From the NCBI RefSeq assembly GCF_000411975.1, contig NZ_ASXG01000196.1, positions 248,001-312,000 on the forward strand: 64,000 bases of DNA, given 5' to 3'. How positions within the stretch are numbered: the stretch's first letter is position 1; each line of letters opens with the position of its first letter. The DNA is from Amycolatopsis orientalis DSM 43388. GTDB taxonomy: Bacteria; Actinomycetota; Actinomycetes; Mycobacteriales; Pseudonocardiaceae. Below, piece by piece: positions 9,182-17,221 of this stretch. Under the pieces are notes generated by a model. The model ran no database searches and was not told the origin of the DNA. It saw only the letters and a program-made list of their open reading frames with translations. A program made the position numbers and the translations under genes.

Positions 9182-9955
9182 TCAGTGGATGTCCGGGTTG
9201 TGGCCCAGCCGGCGGGAGATCGCTTCCGCCGTGCTGGCGACCACGGGTCCGATCCGGTCCAGCGAGCGTGCCATGCGGTCGCTCAGGCCGGCCACCGAGA
9301 TCGCCCCGACCGGTGTTCCGGTGTGGTCCAGCACCGGTGCTCCGCAGCAGGTGCTGTTCTCGTCGAATTCGCCACGTTCGATCGTCCAGCCGCGGGCGGC
9401 GGCCTCGTCCAGGTCGCGCTCGAGGTCGGTCCGCCTGGTGATCGTCCGCTTCGTGTGCGGGGTGAGCCTGATCGAGTGCAGCAAAGTCCGTCGTTCGGGC
9501 AGGGGCAACGCCGAAAGGTAGGCCTTGCCCACCGCGGTGCAGTGCAGGGGGCGGCGGGCGCCGAGTTCGGCGTTGACCGTCACCGCTTGCGGACCGCGTT
9601 CCCGGTAGACGAACACCATCTCGTCGCCGGACAGGACGCCGAGACTGACCGTCTCCCGGGTCTGCTGGGTGAGCAGCCGCAGCAGCTCGGGAGCTACGTG
9701 CACGACGTCGGTCGCCTGCACGGCCGCCATCGCGAGCCGGGCCGCGGCGGGGCCGAGCTTGAGGCGGCCGTTCGAACCTGTGACGACGTAGTCGGTTTCC
9801 CGCAGTCGGTCGACGATCCGGTAGGCCGAGCTGCGGCTCATGCCGGCGACCGCGGCCAGCTCGGCGATGGGGGCCTCGCCCGCGGTGGAAAGGTGGCTCA
9901 GGATCGCCAGTCCCCGGTCCAGCGATCCCTTCGGCCCCTCGGCGTCCTCGGCCAT
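9182..9955 (-). CDS. IclR-family transcriptional regulator
   Basis: A 257-residue protein with the IclR layout. An N-terminal winged helix-turn-helix begins SLDRGLAILSHL and continues APIAELAAVAGMSRSSAYRIVDRL (residues about 10-60). A C-terminal effector domain follows, with RPLHCTAVGKAYLSALP, ERGEFDENSTCCGAPVLDHTG and GAISVAGLSDRM, all family hallmarks. The start is ATG 9955 (GTG 9958 is equally near the GGGAG site). It lies 58 bases after the dehydratase gene on the same strand; IclR proteins often control sugar-acid or aromatic catabolism, so the dehydratase/MFS genes are the obvious target. Confidence 0.9.
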   Translation of the reverse strand: MAEDAEGPKGSLDRGLAILSHLSTAGEAPIAELAAVAGMSRSSAYRIVDRLRETDYVVTGSNGRLKLGPAAARLAMAAVQATDVVHVAPELLRLLTQQTRETVSLGVLSGDEMVFVYRERGPQAVTVNAELGARRPLHCTAVGKAYLSALPLPERRTLLHSIRLTPHTKRTITRRTDLERDLDEAAARGWTIERGEFDENSTCCGAPVLDHTGTPVGAISVAGLSDRMARSLDRIGPVVASTAEAISRRLGHNPDIH

Positions 9956-10013
9956 CACGGTTCTCCCGAAATCCTGCTCACCGGGACAGTGTGCCATTGC
10001 GTGGAGACGATGG

Positions 10014-11084
10014 TCAGGCGGAGGTGATCGTCGCCGTGTCGCTGGTCCACGCGCGGGCCTGCTCGGTGAGCGAGAACCCGAGCCCGGGCCGGTTCGGCAC
10101 GATCATCCGGCCGTCCCGCAGTTCCAGGCGCTCGTGGAACAGCGGCTCGAGCCACTCGAAGTGCTCCACCCAGGTGGTGCCCGGGTAGGCCGCGGCGAGA
10201 TGCAGGTGGATCTCCATCGCGAAGTGCGGGGCCAGTGACAGTTTCCGGTGGTCGGCCAGTGCCATGATCCGCAGGAACGGGGTGATGCCGCCGACCCGCG
10301 GGGCGTCGGGTTGCACGAAGTCGGAGGCGTCCTGGCGGATCAGGTTCCAGTGCTCGTCGACGCTGGTCAGCATCTCGCCGGTGGCGATCGGCGTGTCCAG
10401 GGTCGCGGCCAGTCGTGCGTGGCCCTCGGCGTCGTAGCAGTCCAGCGGTTCCTCGATCCAGGTCAGGTCGAAACGCTCCAGCGTCCGGCCGATCCGCTGT
10501 GCGGTGGCCCGGTCCCACTGCTGGTTCGCGTCGACCATCATCGGGAAGGCGTCCCCGAGGCGTCCCCGCACCGCCTCCACCCGCCGCAGGTCCTCGCGTG
10601 TGTCCGGCTGCCCGACTTTGATCTTGATGCCGCCGATGCCGCGCGACAGCGAGAGCGACACGTTGTCCAGCACCTGCTCGATCGGCATGGACAGGTAGCC
10701 GCCGGAGGTGTTGTAGCAGGACACCGAGTCGCGGTGCGCGCCGAGCAGCTTGGCCAGCGGCAGGTTCGCCCGCTTGGCCTTGAGGTCCCACAGGGCGATG
10801 TCGAACGCGGCCATGGCCTGGGTGGTCAGTCCCGTGCGGCCCATGGACGCGCCGGCCCACACCAGCTTGTTCCACAGCCGGCCGATGTCGCTGGGGTCCT
10901 CGCCGATCAGCTCGCTCGCGATCTCCTGTGCGTGGGCGTACATGCCGGGTCCGCCGGCGCGCTTGGAGTAGCCGAACCCGATGCCCTCGGCACCGCTTTC
11001 GGTGCCGATCTCGGCGAAGAGGAACGCGATCTCGGTGAGCGGCTTCTGCCGTCCGGTGAGGACTTTCGCGTCGCTGATCGGGGC
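10014..11084 (-). CDS. Mandelate racemase/enolase-superfamily sugar-acid dehydratase (galactarate/talarate type), 5-prime end replaced
   Basis: About 356 residues of an enolase-superfamily enzyme. It begins within PISDAKVLTGRQKPLTEIAF and has FGYSKRAGGPG, the substrate-loop pattern of L-talarate/galactarate dehydratases. The barrel is complete: base motif GGIKIKVGQ (KxK), metal ligands MMVDANQQWD, WIEEPL and ATGEMLTS, then DAPRVGGITP and the general-base histidine in SLAPHFAMEIH. The usual first 15-25 residues are missing. Instead the frame runs without a stop into half of an MFS transporter (11088-11610). All catalytic residues survive, so the barrel could be active if translated, either as a fusion or from an unseen internal start. 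Confidence 0.7.
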   Translation of the reverse strand, partial: APISDAKVLTGRQKPLTEIAFLFAEIGTESGAEGIGFGYSKRAGGPGMYAHAQEIASELIGEDPSDIGRLWNKLVWAGASMGRTGLTTQAMAAFDIALWDLKAKRANLPLAKLLGAHRDSVSCYNTSGGYLSMPIEQVLDNVSLSLSRGIGGIKIKVGQPDTREDLRRVEAVRGRLGDAFPMMVDANQQWDRATAQRIGRTLERFDLTWIEEPLDCYDAEGHARLAATLDTPIATGEMLTSVDEHWNLIRQDASDFVQPDAPRVGGITPFLRIMALADHRKLSLAPHFAMEIHLHLAAAYPGTTWVEHFEWLEPLFHERLELRDGRMIVPNRPGLGFSLTEQARAWTSDTATITSA

Positions 11085-11087
11085 GGT

Positions 11088-11610
11088 CTTCTCCTCGTCG
11101 CTGAGCCATTTCGCGTCGGAAACCTTGCTGTCCAGCCAGAAGAACGCGAACACCCCGACCGCGACCGAGGTGAGGCCCTCGACGAGGAACATCCACTGCC
11201 AGCCGTGCAACCCGAGAGTGCCCTCCAGTCCGAGCAGCGGGCCGGACAGCGGACCGGACAGGGAGAAGGCCAGCAGCGCTCCTACGGCGTAGCGGGCGTT
11301 GGCCCGGCCGCGGTGCGAGTTGGGCAGCCACTTGGTGAGGTAATAGAGCACGGCGGGCACGAAACCGGCTTCGGCGACGCCGAGGAGGAATCGCAGGACG
11401 TAGAAACTGGCCGGGCCTTGCACGAGCATCGTCGCTGCGGAGATCAGCCCCCAGCTGACGCAGATGCGCGACAGCCAGATCCTCGGGCCGAACCGTTCCA
11501 TCAAAGCGTTGCTGGGCACCTCGAAGATCGTGTAGGCGACGAAGAACAGGCCTGCGCCGAACCCGTAGGCGGCGGCGCCGATCCCGAGGTCGGCTTGGAG
11601 GTGGGTCTGG
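11088..11610 (-). pseudogene. MFS transporter fragment (helices 2-6 only), in frame with the dehydratase
   Basis: Minus-strand residues matching anion:cation-symporter-type MFS carriers: LQADLGIGAAAYGFGAG, FEVPSNALMERFGPRIWLSR, GVAEAGFVPAVLYYLTKWLP and, before the central loop, WLDSKVSDAKWLSDEEK. Helix 1 and all of helices 7-12 are absent. The 3-prime side continues in frame straight into the dehydratase at about 11084-11088; the 5-prime side stops at about 11610 against an aldose epimerase tail on the opposite strand. This is what two deletions or recombinations in a sugar-acid operon would leave. A working transporter is very unlikely. Confidence 0.7.
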
Positions 11611-11612
11611 GC

Positions 11613-11867
11613 GTCTTCGACTCGCTCCACAGCCGCCGGATCACCCTGACCGCACCCGGTGCCCCGGCGATCACCATGACCCTCGGCGGCGGCTTCGACC
11701 ACCTGGCGATCTGGTCGCCGGGAGACGCCGGCCTGCTCTGCGTCGAACCTTGGGCAGGACTGCCCAGCCCCCTGGACTACGACGGCGAGTTCACTGCCCA
11801 GCCGGGTCTGGAGGCTGCGCCGCCGCGGGGCTCACGCACGTTCTTCTGCGTGCTCGCCGTGCGATGA
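11613..11867 (+). pseudogene. Aldose 1-epimerase, C-terminal fragment
   Basis: About 84 codons ending at TGA 11867. The frame reads FDSLHSRRITL, then GGGFDHLAIWSPGDAGLLCVEPW, LDYDGEFTAQPGLEAAPPRGSRTF, matching the last third of galactose mutarotases (FDYLxxWSxxxAxFLCxEPW...PGES). The N-terminal two thirds, including the catalytic histidines, are missing; similarity ends at about 11613, exactly where the opposite-strand MFS fragment begins. It has no start codon or ribosome site of its own. Confidence 0.6.
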
Positions 11868-11994
11868 GCCCGAGTGCGTTTCTCTGCTTTAGGCCGGGGC
11901 GTCTCCTGGCCCCATCCGCTGCGGGAGCCCTTTGCATGGTTCGAGCTGGTGGCGCGGTTGAGTCCAGTCCTGCTCTGGCGACGACCGGTCGGAC

Positions 11995-12591
11995 TCAGCG
12001 GGTTCGGGTGGTGGTCGGGAGGGTGCGGCGGCGGGTGGTTTCGTAGTGCTGGATGGCGGTTTCGTGCTGGAGGGTGAGTGCGATCTCGTCGTAGCCGTGC
12101 AGGAGACGGGTCCGGATGTCGGCGGGGACGGTGAACGGGGCTTCGATGCCGCTGGCGCGGACGAGGCAGTTCTGGAGGTCCACGGTGACGGGGCTGGTGG
12201 GTGTTCGTTCGAGGAGGTTCCACAGTTCGGTGACCGTGGCCTGGGGGAGGACGACGGGCAGCAGTCCGTTCTGGGAGGCGTTTCCGGCGAAGATGTCGCC
12301 GAAGCGGGGTGCGATGACGGCGCGGATGCCGTAGTCGGCGAGGGCGTAGACGGCGGCTTCGCGGGAGGATCCGGTGCCGAAGTTGTTGCCTGCCACCAGG
12401 ATGGTGGCTTGGTGGTAGGGCGGGCGGTTGAGGACGAACTGGGGGTCGTCGCGCCAGTCGGCGAACAGGTCCTGGCCGTAGCCGGCTTTGGCGAGGCGGG
12501 TGAGGAAGCGGACGGGGATGATCTGGTCGGTGTCGACGTCGCTGGCGCGCAGGGGTGCGGCTTGTCCGGTGTGGACGGTGAATTGCTGCAT
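11995..12591 (-). CDS. leuD: LeuD-type hydro-lyase small subunit (3-isopropylmalate dehydratase family)
   Basis: A 198-residue swivelling domain of the aconitase superfamily. It begins with FTVHTGQAAPLRASDVDTDQIIP and has NFGTGSSREAA, which places the substrate-binding arginine, and GIRAVIAPRFGDIFAGNASQNGLLPV. It forms a heterodimer with the LeuC-type subunit encoded upstream; the ATG at 12591 overlaps that gene's stop. In leucine synthesis the pair interconverts 2- and 3-isopropylmalate. Here the neighbours are an aldolase and a transporter, so a catabolic substrate such as a citramalate- or dimethylmalate-like acid is at least as likely. Confidence 0.88.
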   Translation of the reverse strand: MQQFTVHTGQAAPLRASDVDTDQIIPVRFLTRLAKAGYGQDLFADWRDDPQFVLNRPPYHQATILVAGNNFGTGSSREAAVYALADYGIRAVIAPRFGDIFAGNASQNGLLPVVLPQATVTELWNLLERTPTSPVTVDLQNCLVRASGIEAPFTVPADIRTRLLHGYDEIALTLQHETAIQHYETTRRRTLPTTTRTR

Positions 12592-13979
12592 CAGGCTTCC
12601 AGGTCTTTCGGGGCGGCGAGGTGTCCGGCGACGGCGCTTGCGGCGGCGACGGCGGGGGAGACGACGTGGGTGCGGGCGCCTTTTCCTTGCCGTCCTTCGA
12701 AGTTGCGGTTGTTGGTGGAGGCGGCGCGTTGTCCGGGGAGGAGGCGGTCTTCGTTGACCGCGGCGCAGAGGGAGCAGCCGGAGGTGCGGAGCTGGATGCC
12801 GGCGGCGGCGAAGATGTGGTGGAGTCCTTCGTCGACGGCTTGCTGGCGGACGGTGTCGGAGCCGGGCACGAGGTAGACCTCGACGCCGGGGGCGACGGTG
12901 CGGCCGCGCAGGACGTCGGCGGCGGCGCGGAGGTCTTCGATGCGGCCGTTGGTGCAGGAGCCGATGAAGACGGCGTCGATCGGGATGTCGCGCATGAACG
13001 TGCCCGGTTTCAGGTCCATGTAGGACAGTGCGCGTTCGGCGGCGGCGCGTTGTGCGGGGTCGGCGAAGGACGAGGGGGCGGGCACGGTGGCGTCGATCGG
13101 GACGCCTTGTGCGGGGTTGGTTCCCCAGGTGACGAAAGGGCTGATCTTGTCGCCGTCGAGGACGATGTCCTTGTCGAACACGGCGTCGTCGTCCGAGCGG
13201 AGGGTGCGCCAGCGGGCGGTTTCGGCGTCCCAGGCGGGGCCGGAGGGAGCGTGCCGGCGTCCGCGCAGGTAGTCCAGCGTCGTCTGGTCGGGGGCGATGA
13301 GGCCGGCGCGGGAGCCGGCTTCGACGGTCATGTTGCACACGGTCATCCGGGCTTCCATGGACAGCGCGTCGATGGCCGGTCCCTGGTATTCGATGACGTG
13401 TCCCTGCCCGCCGGCGGTGCCGATTTCCGCGATGAGGGCGAGGATGAGGTCTTTTCCGGTGACGCCGGGCGCGAGTGCGCCGGTGACGGTGACGCGCATC
13501 GTCTTCGGGCGGGCGAAGTGCAGGGTCTGCGTGGCGAGCACGTGTTCGACCTGGGAGGTGCCGATGCCGAAGGCGAGTGCTCCGAACGCGCCCATGGTCG
13601 TGGTGTGGGAATCGCAGCACACGACGGTCATCCCGGGGTGCACGAGGCCGAGTTCGGGGGCGATGACGTGCGCGATTCCGCGTTCGGGGTCGCCGCGGCG
13701 GTAGATCTCGATGCCGAATTCGGCGCAGTTCTCGGCCAGCAGCGCGGCTTGGCGGCGCATCGCCGGTTCCTCGATGGCCTTGAACAGGTCTCGGGTGGGG
13801 ACGAGGTGGTCTTCGGTGGCGAGGGTGAGGTCCGGGCGGCGGACGCGGCGGCCGGCGGTGCGCAGCGCGTCGAACGCGATCGGGGTGTTGACCTCGTGCA
13901 GCAGGTGGAGGTCGACGTAGAGCAGGTCGTCGCGGACGATGTGGTCGCGCCAGATTTTCTCGGCGAGCGTCAGGCCCAT
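12591..13979 (-). CDS. leuC: LeuC-type hydro-lyase large subunit (4Fe-4S)
   Basis: A 462-residue aconitase-family protein of normal LeuC length. It opens with TLAEKIWRDHIV, has the catalytic-region motifs CCDSHTTTMGAFG and GTSQVEHVLATQ, and carries the three cluster cysteines at residues 342 (GSCTNG), 402 and 405 (SGCSLCAA). It dehydrates and rehydrates a 2- or 3-hydroxy dicarboxylate using a 4Fe-4S cluster, together with the small subunit. The ATG at 13979 overlaps the 3-prime end of the RraA-like gene by 10 bases, so the three genes form one operon under the promoter near 14710. Confidence 0.9.
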   Translation of the reverse strand: MGLTLAEKIWRDHIVRDDLLYVDLHLLHEVNTPIAFDALRTAGRRVRRPDLTLATEDHLVPTRDLFKAIEEPAMRRQAALLAENCAEFGIEIYRRGDPERGIAHVIAPELGLVHPGMTVVCCDSHTTTMGAFGALAFGIGTSQVEHVLATQTLHFARPKTMRVTVTGALAPGVTGKDLILALIAEIGTAGGQGHVIEYQGPAIDALSMEARMTVCNMTVEAGSRAGLIAPDQTTLDYLRGRRHAPSGPAWDAETARWRTLRSDDDAVFDKDIVLDGDKISPFVTWGTNPAQGVPIDATVPAPSSFADPAQRAAAERALSYMDLKPGTFMRDIPIDAVFIGSCTNGRIEDLRAAADVLRGRTVAPGVEVYLVPGSDTVRQQAVDEGLHHIFAAAGIQLRTSGCSLCAAVNEDRLLPGQRAASTNNRNFEGRQGKGARTHVVSPAVAAASAVAGHLAAPKDLEA

Positions 13980-14710
13980 GGCGGTGCTCCTTCGGTGTGG
14001 TGGCGCAGCGTCGCGAGCAGCGCGGGGAGATCGGCGGATTCCGCGAGCACCTGGCGGAGGCGGGCTTCGGCGGCCTCGGCGGTTTCGCAGCGGGCGAGGA
14101 CGTCCTCGACGGCACTGGCGGGGACGACGACGGTCCCGTTGTCGTCGGCGACGGCCAGGTCTCCGGGGAGCACCAGCACGTCGGCGATCCGCACGGGACC
14201 GTTGAGTTCCGCGGCGTCGAGCCGGCGGCGTGCGTTGGCGGGTGCCGCGCCGAGACTCCACACCGGCAGAACGTCCTTGCCGGACAAGGCATCGAGGTCC
14301 CGGACCGCGCCGTCGACGACGATCCCGGCGACGCCGGCGAGTGCGGCCCACGCCGCCGAGATCTGCCCGACGACGGCGTGTCCGGTGTGTCCGCCGGTGC
14401 CGATGACAGCGACCGCGCCGATGGGCGCCAGCCCGTACAAGTCACGGTCGCCCAGTACGGCAGCCGCCGGATCTCCGGCGGGTTCGTAGCGCAGCGTCAC
14501 CGCCGGCCCGCAGACCCGGCTTCCCGGCCGGACCGCGCGGAGCCCGGGACGGCATGCGGCGTCGAGGCCGAGCGAATCGAGGGCGTCGGCGACCGCGCAC
14601 GTCATGTCGGGCAGGGCGAGGTAGCGCTCGATGACCTCGGTCGCGGTTGCGGGCACTGCGACAGCGCGGACACGGTCGGCCGGGACGGTGCCGACGCCGG
14701 ATGGTTCCAT
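13970..14710 (-). CDS. RraA/HMG-CHA aldolase-family protein
   Basis: A 246-residue RraA-like protein (formerly mislabelled menaquinone methyltransferase). It has the family core GLAPIGAVAVIGTGGHTGHAVVG, AALAGVAGIVVDGAVRDLDAL, and LVLPGDLAVADDNGTVVVP, where the G-x20-R-D-like site and the DNGxVVVP strand bind divalent metal and the keto-acid. Class II 4-hydroxy-4-methyl-2-oxoglutarate/4-carboxy-4-hydroxy-2-oxoadipate aldolases and oxaloacetate decarboxylases share this fold. AGGAG precedes the ATG at 14710. It is first in an operon with LeuCD-type genes, so a likely scheme is hydro-lyase rearrangement followed by retro-aldol cleavage to pyruvate or a related product. Confidence 0.82.
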   Translation of the reverse strand: MEPSGVGTVPADRVRAVAVPATATEVIERYLALPDMTCAVADALDSLGLDAACRPGLRAVRPGSRVCGPAVTLRYEPAGDPAAAVLGDRDLYGLAPIGAVAVIGTGGHTGHAVVGQISAAWAALAGVAGIVVDGAVRDLDALSGKDVLPVWSLGAAPANARRRLDAAELNGPVRIADVLVLPGDLAVADDNGTVVVPASAVEDVLARCETAEAAEARLRQVLAESADLPALLATLRHHTEGAPPWA

Positions 14711-14875
14711 GAGGCACTCCTGATGATGGATGGCAACGAGGAGAGTGCCTGGCTGCTGCCGATGTGGCAAGCAATCGGAAAATATCTAGGCCACTGGTAC
14801 ATTCGATGCGCGTCGACCGGGACGGGAACGGCACACGTGGCCCACCGGCGGCGCCGATGCGCGGAGGAGGCCCCG

Positions 14876-15352
14876 GTGTCCGAGGAATTGGAGCGGCTGG
14901 ATCTGGCCGTGCTGCGGCTGATCGCGGAGGAACCGCGGGCCGGCGTGCGGGAGTACGCCCGCCGTCTCGGGGTCGCGCGGGCGACGGTGCAGTCGCGAGT
15001 GGACAAACTGACCCGGCTGGGCGTGCTGGTCAGCTGGCGGCCGCAGTTCGACCCGGCCGCGATGGGCTACTCGGGGCTGGCCTACGTCCGATTGCAGGTG
15101 GCGCAAGGGAAACTCGACGCCACCATCGACGGGCTGGCCAAGATCCCGGAAGTGATCGAGGCGAACGCGGTGGCCGGCGACGCGGACCTTCTCTGCCGGG
15201 TGGTCGCGCGGGACAACGCCGGCCTCGAGGAAGTCCTGCACGAGATCATCGCCGTGGAAGGGGTCGAACGGACCTCGACCGAGGTCGTCCTCAGCAGGCG
15301 GCTGATGCCGCGGATCTCGCCGCTCATCCGCAAGCGGCACGGCCAGCTCTGA
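14876..15352 (+). CDS. Lrp/AsnC-family transcriptional regulator
   Basis: A 158-residue protein. The N-terminal winged helix runs ELERLDLAVLRLIAEEPRAG and YARRLGVARATVQSRVDKL (residues 4-45), and a C-terminal RAM-like ligand domain contains VIEANAVAGDADLLCRVVARD and VERTSTEVVLSRRLMPRISPL. The start is GTG 14876 after GCGGAGGAGG. It diverges from the RraA-leuCD operon and is followed by the MFS gene, so it probably governs both. TTGTACAA (15415) and the similar TGGTACA near 14796 flank the gene and are candidate sites. The effector is presumably the hydroxy/keto-acid handled by the operon. Confidence 0.88.
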   Translation: MSEELERLDLAVLRLIAEEPRAGVREYARRLGVARATVQSRVDKLTRLGVLVSWRPQFDPAAMGYSGLAYVRLQVAQGKLDATIDGLAKIPEVIEANAVAGDADLLCRVVARDNAGLEEVLHEIIAVEGVERTSTEVVLSRRLMPRISPLIRKRHGQL

Positions 15353-15414
15353 CCCGGCCCGGGCATCGCCAACCGGACAGCGAACGCCAGGCAAACGGCG
15401 TTTGATTGAGCCAG

Positions 15415-15422
15415 TTGTACAA
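15415..15422. promoter_or_regulatory. TTGTACAA palindrome before the MFS gene
   Basis: An 8-base perfect palindrome in an AT-rich patch about 95 bases before the MFS start. A related TGGTACA lies near 14796 between the divergent RraA and Lrp genes. The two may be sites for the Lrp-type regulator; the match is short and could be chance. Confidence 0.3.
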
Positions 15423-15515
15423 TTTCTGCGTGATTCGTTGACCGGGTGCTGACCACGACGTAGTTTCCCTGCCCGACCGGCAGTTCGGCTGCCGCGCCTC
15501 AAGGAGGAGGACGCC

Positions 15516-16952
15516 GTGGAAGCATCAGCTCCGACACCGGCCGGGATCGGTCAGATCGCCGCCCGCCTCGACAGACTCCCGGTGTCGCGATGGCACTGGA
15601 AGCTCACGTTTCTCGTCGGCGCCGCGGCGTTCTTCGACATCTACGAGATCTTCCTGGGCGGGGTCCTCGGCGGCGTGCTCGGCCAGGAGTGGCATCTGGC
15701 CCGGGCGGGGAAAGCCGGGCTGATCGCCGCGCCGTTCGTCGGCATGATCGTCGGCGCGATCTTCCTCAGCGCCGCGTCGGACCGGCTGGGCAGGCGCCGG
15801 ATGTTCATGGTCAACCTCGGCGTCTACTCGGTGCTGTCCCTGGCGACCGCGTTTTCGCCGAACGTCACGGTGCTGATCGCGTTGCGGCTGCTGTCCGGCG
15901 TGTTCATGGGCGCCGAACTGATTCTCATCGACACTTACCTCAGCGAGTTCATGCCGCGTCTCGCGCGCGGCCGGATGATCGCGGTGGCCTACGTCATCGG
16001 GTTCGTCGGCACGCCGGTCGTGGCGCTGCTCGGCGGGTTTTTCGTGGCGCGGTCCCATTTTCTGTGGGAGGGCTGGCGGTGGCTGCTGGTCGTCGGCGGC
16101 CTCGGCGCGCTGGTGGTCTTCGTGCTGCGCCGCCGGGTGCCGGAGTCGGCGCGGTGGCTGGCCGAACACGGCCGGGCCGAGGAAGCGGACCGCGTGGTCG
16201 CCGAGGTGGAAGAAGCCGTTCGCGCGCAACGCGGATCGCTGCCGCCGGTGCACGTCGACAAGCCGCGGCCGGTGCGTCGCGTCGCGCTCGCCGACATGTT
16301 CCGCCCGCCCTACCGCAACCGCACGATCATGCTCTGGCTGTTCCAGCTCCTGCAGACCGTCGGCCAGTACGGGTTTGCCTCGCTGGTGCCCGTGGTCCTG
16401 CTCGCCAAGGGCTACGACATCGTCGATTCGCTGGGCTACACCGCGCTGACGTTCATCGGAGCCCCGGTCGGCGCCGCGATCGCGGTCCCGCTGGTCGAAC
16501 GGTTCGAGCGGAAATACCTGATCATCGGCTCCGGACTGGCGACCGCCGCGGCCGGTCTGCTGTTCGGCACCGCGACCGCGCCGGCGCTGATCGTGGCGAT
16601 GGGACTGATCATCACCATGTCCAACAACGTCCTCAGCGGCGCCTACCACATCTACCAGGCCGAGCTGTACCCCACACAGGTCCGCAGCACCGCCATCGGA
16701 ATCGCCTATTCCCTGTCCCGGTTGTCCGCCGCGATCCTGCCGTTCGGCGGACTGGCACTGCTCGCCAGCTTCGGCCCCATCGGAGTCTTCGTCGGCTCGG
16801 CCGCACTGCTGGTGCTCATGTGTGTCATCGTCGGAGCACTCGGCCCGCGCAGCAACGGCCAAAGCCTCGAAGCGGTCGCCCACGACGACCCAGGCGCTCC
16901 CCAGGCCGCTTCCCACACGGCGGAGCGCAGCCCCGCACGAGGACGTTCGTGA
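15516..16952 (+). CDS. MFS transporter (sugar/aromatic-acid symporter type)
   Basis: A 478-residue protein with 12 predicted helices. The N-terminal half has FFDIYEIFLGG, an aspartate in helix 1 as in acid:H+ symporters, the loop 2-3 signature SAASDRLGRRRMFM, and GAELILIDTYLSEFMPRLARGR. RRRVPESARWLAEHGRAEEA marks the central loop of the sugar-porter/organic-acid group. The GTG start at 15516 lies behind AAGGAGGAGG. The final 40 or so residues are a hydrophilic tail. It likely imports the carboxylic acid degraded by the RraA-LeuCD operon. Confidence 0.88.
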   Translation: MEASAPTPAGIGQIAARLDRLPVSRWHWKLTFLVGAAAFFDIYEIFLGGVLGGVLGQEWHLARAGKAGLIAAPFVGMIVGAIFLSAASDRLGRRRMFMVNLGVYSVLSLATAFSPNVTVLIALRLLSGVFMGAELILIDTYLSEFMPRLARGRMIAVAYVIGFVGTPVVALLGGFFVARSHFLWEGWRWLLVVGGLGALVVFVLRRRVPESARWLAEHGRAEEADRVVAEVEEAVRAQRGSLPPVHVDKPRPVRRVALADMFRPPYRNRTIMLWLFQLLQTVGQYGFASLVPVVLLAKGYDIVDSLGYTALTFIGAPVGAAIAVPLVERFERKYLIIGSGLATAAAGLLFGTATAPALIVAMGLIITMSNNVLSGAYHIYQAELYPTQVRSTAIGIAYSLSRLSAAILPFGGLALLASFGPIGVFVGSAALLVLMCVIVGALGPRSNGQSLEAVAHDDPGAPQAASHTAERSPARGRS

Positions 16953-17221
16953 CCAGCCTGCCCTGATCGGCGAATCTTTGCTTCGATAACGAACATGCCG
17001 CCGACGTACAGGAGTGCTTGGGAGCCGCGAACGGGTCCGGCGTAGGCGACTCAGGCCATTCCGGGTGGATGAGCGGCCGTCAATCCTGCGGACATCGAGC
17101 CGGACGATTCCTGCCCGGGACTGCGCTGCCGGACTGCTGAGGACAGCGGAACTGACGGACCGGCACGGCATCCGAAACCCGGTGATTGCGGAGCGCCCGC
17201 CTCCTGACCGACCCGTCGTGC

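Noticed and set aside
12621..14489. 622-codon plus-strand open frame opposite leuC and the RraA gene
   Set aside because: It is the antisense shadow of two well-supported genes; its translation is Gly/Ala/Val-rich low-complexity with no motif and no ribosome site.
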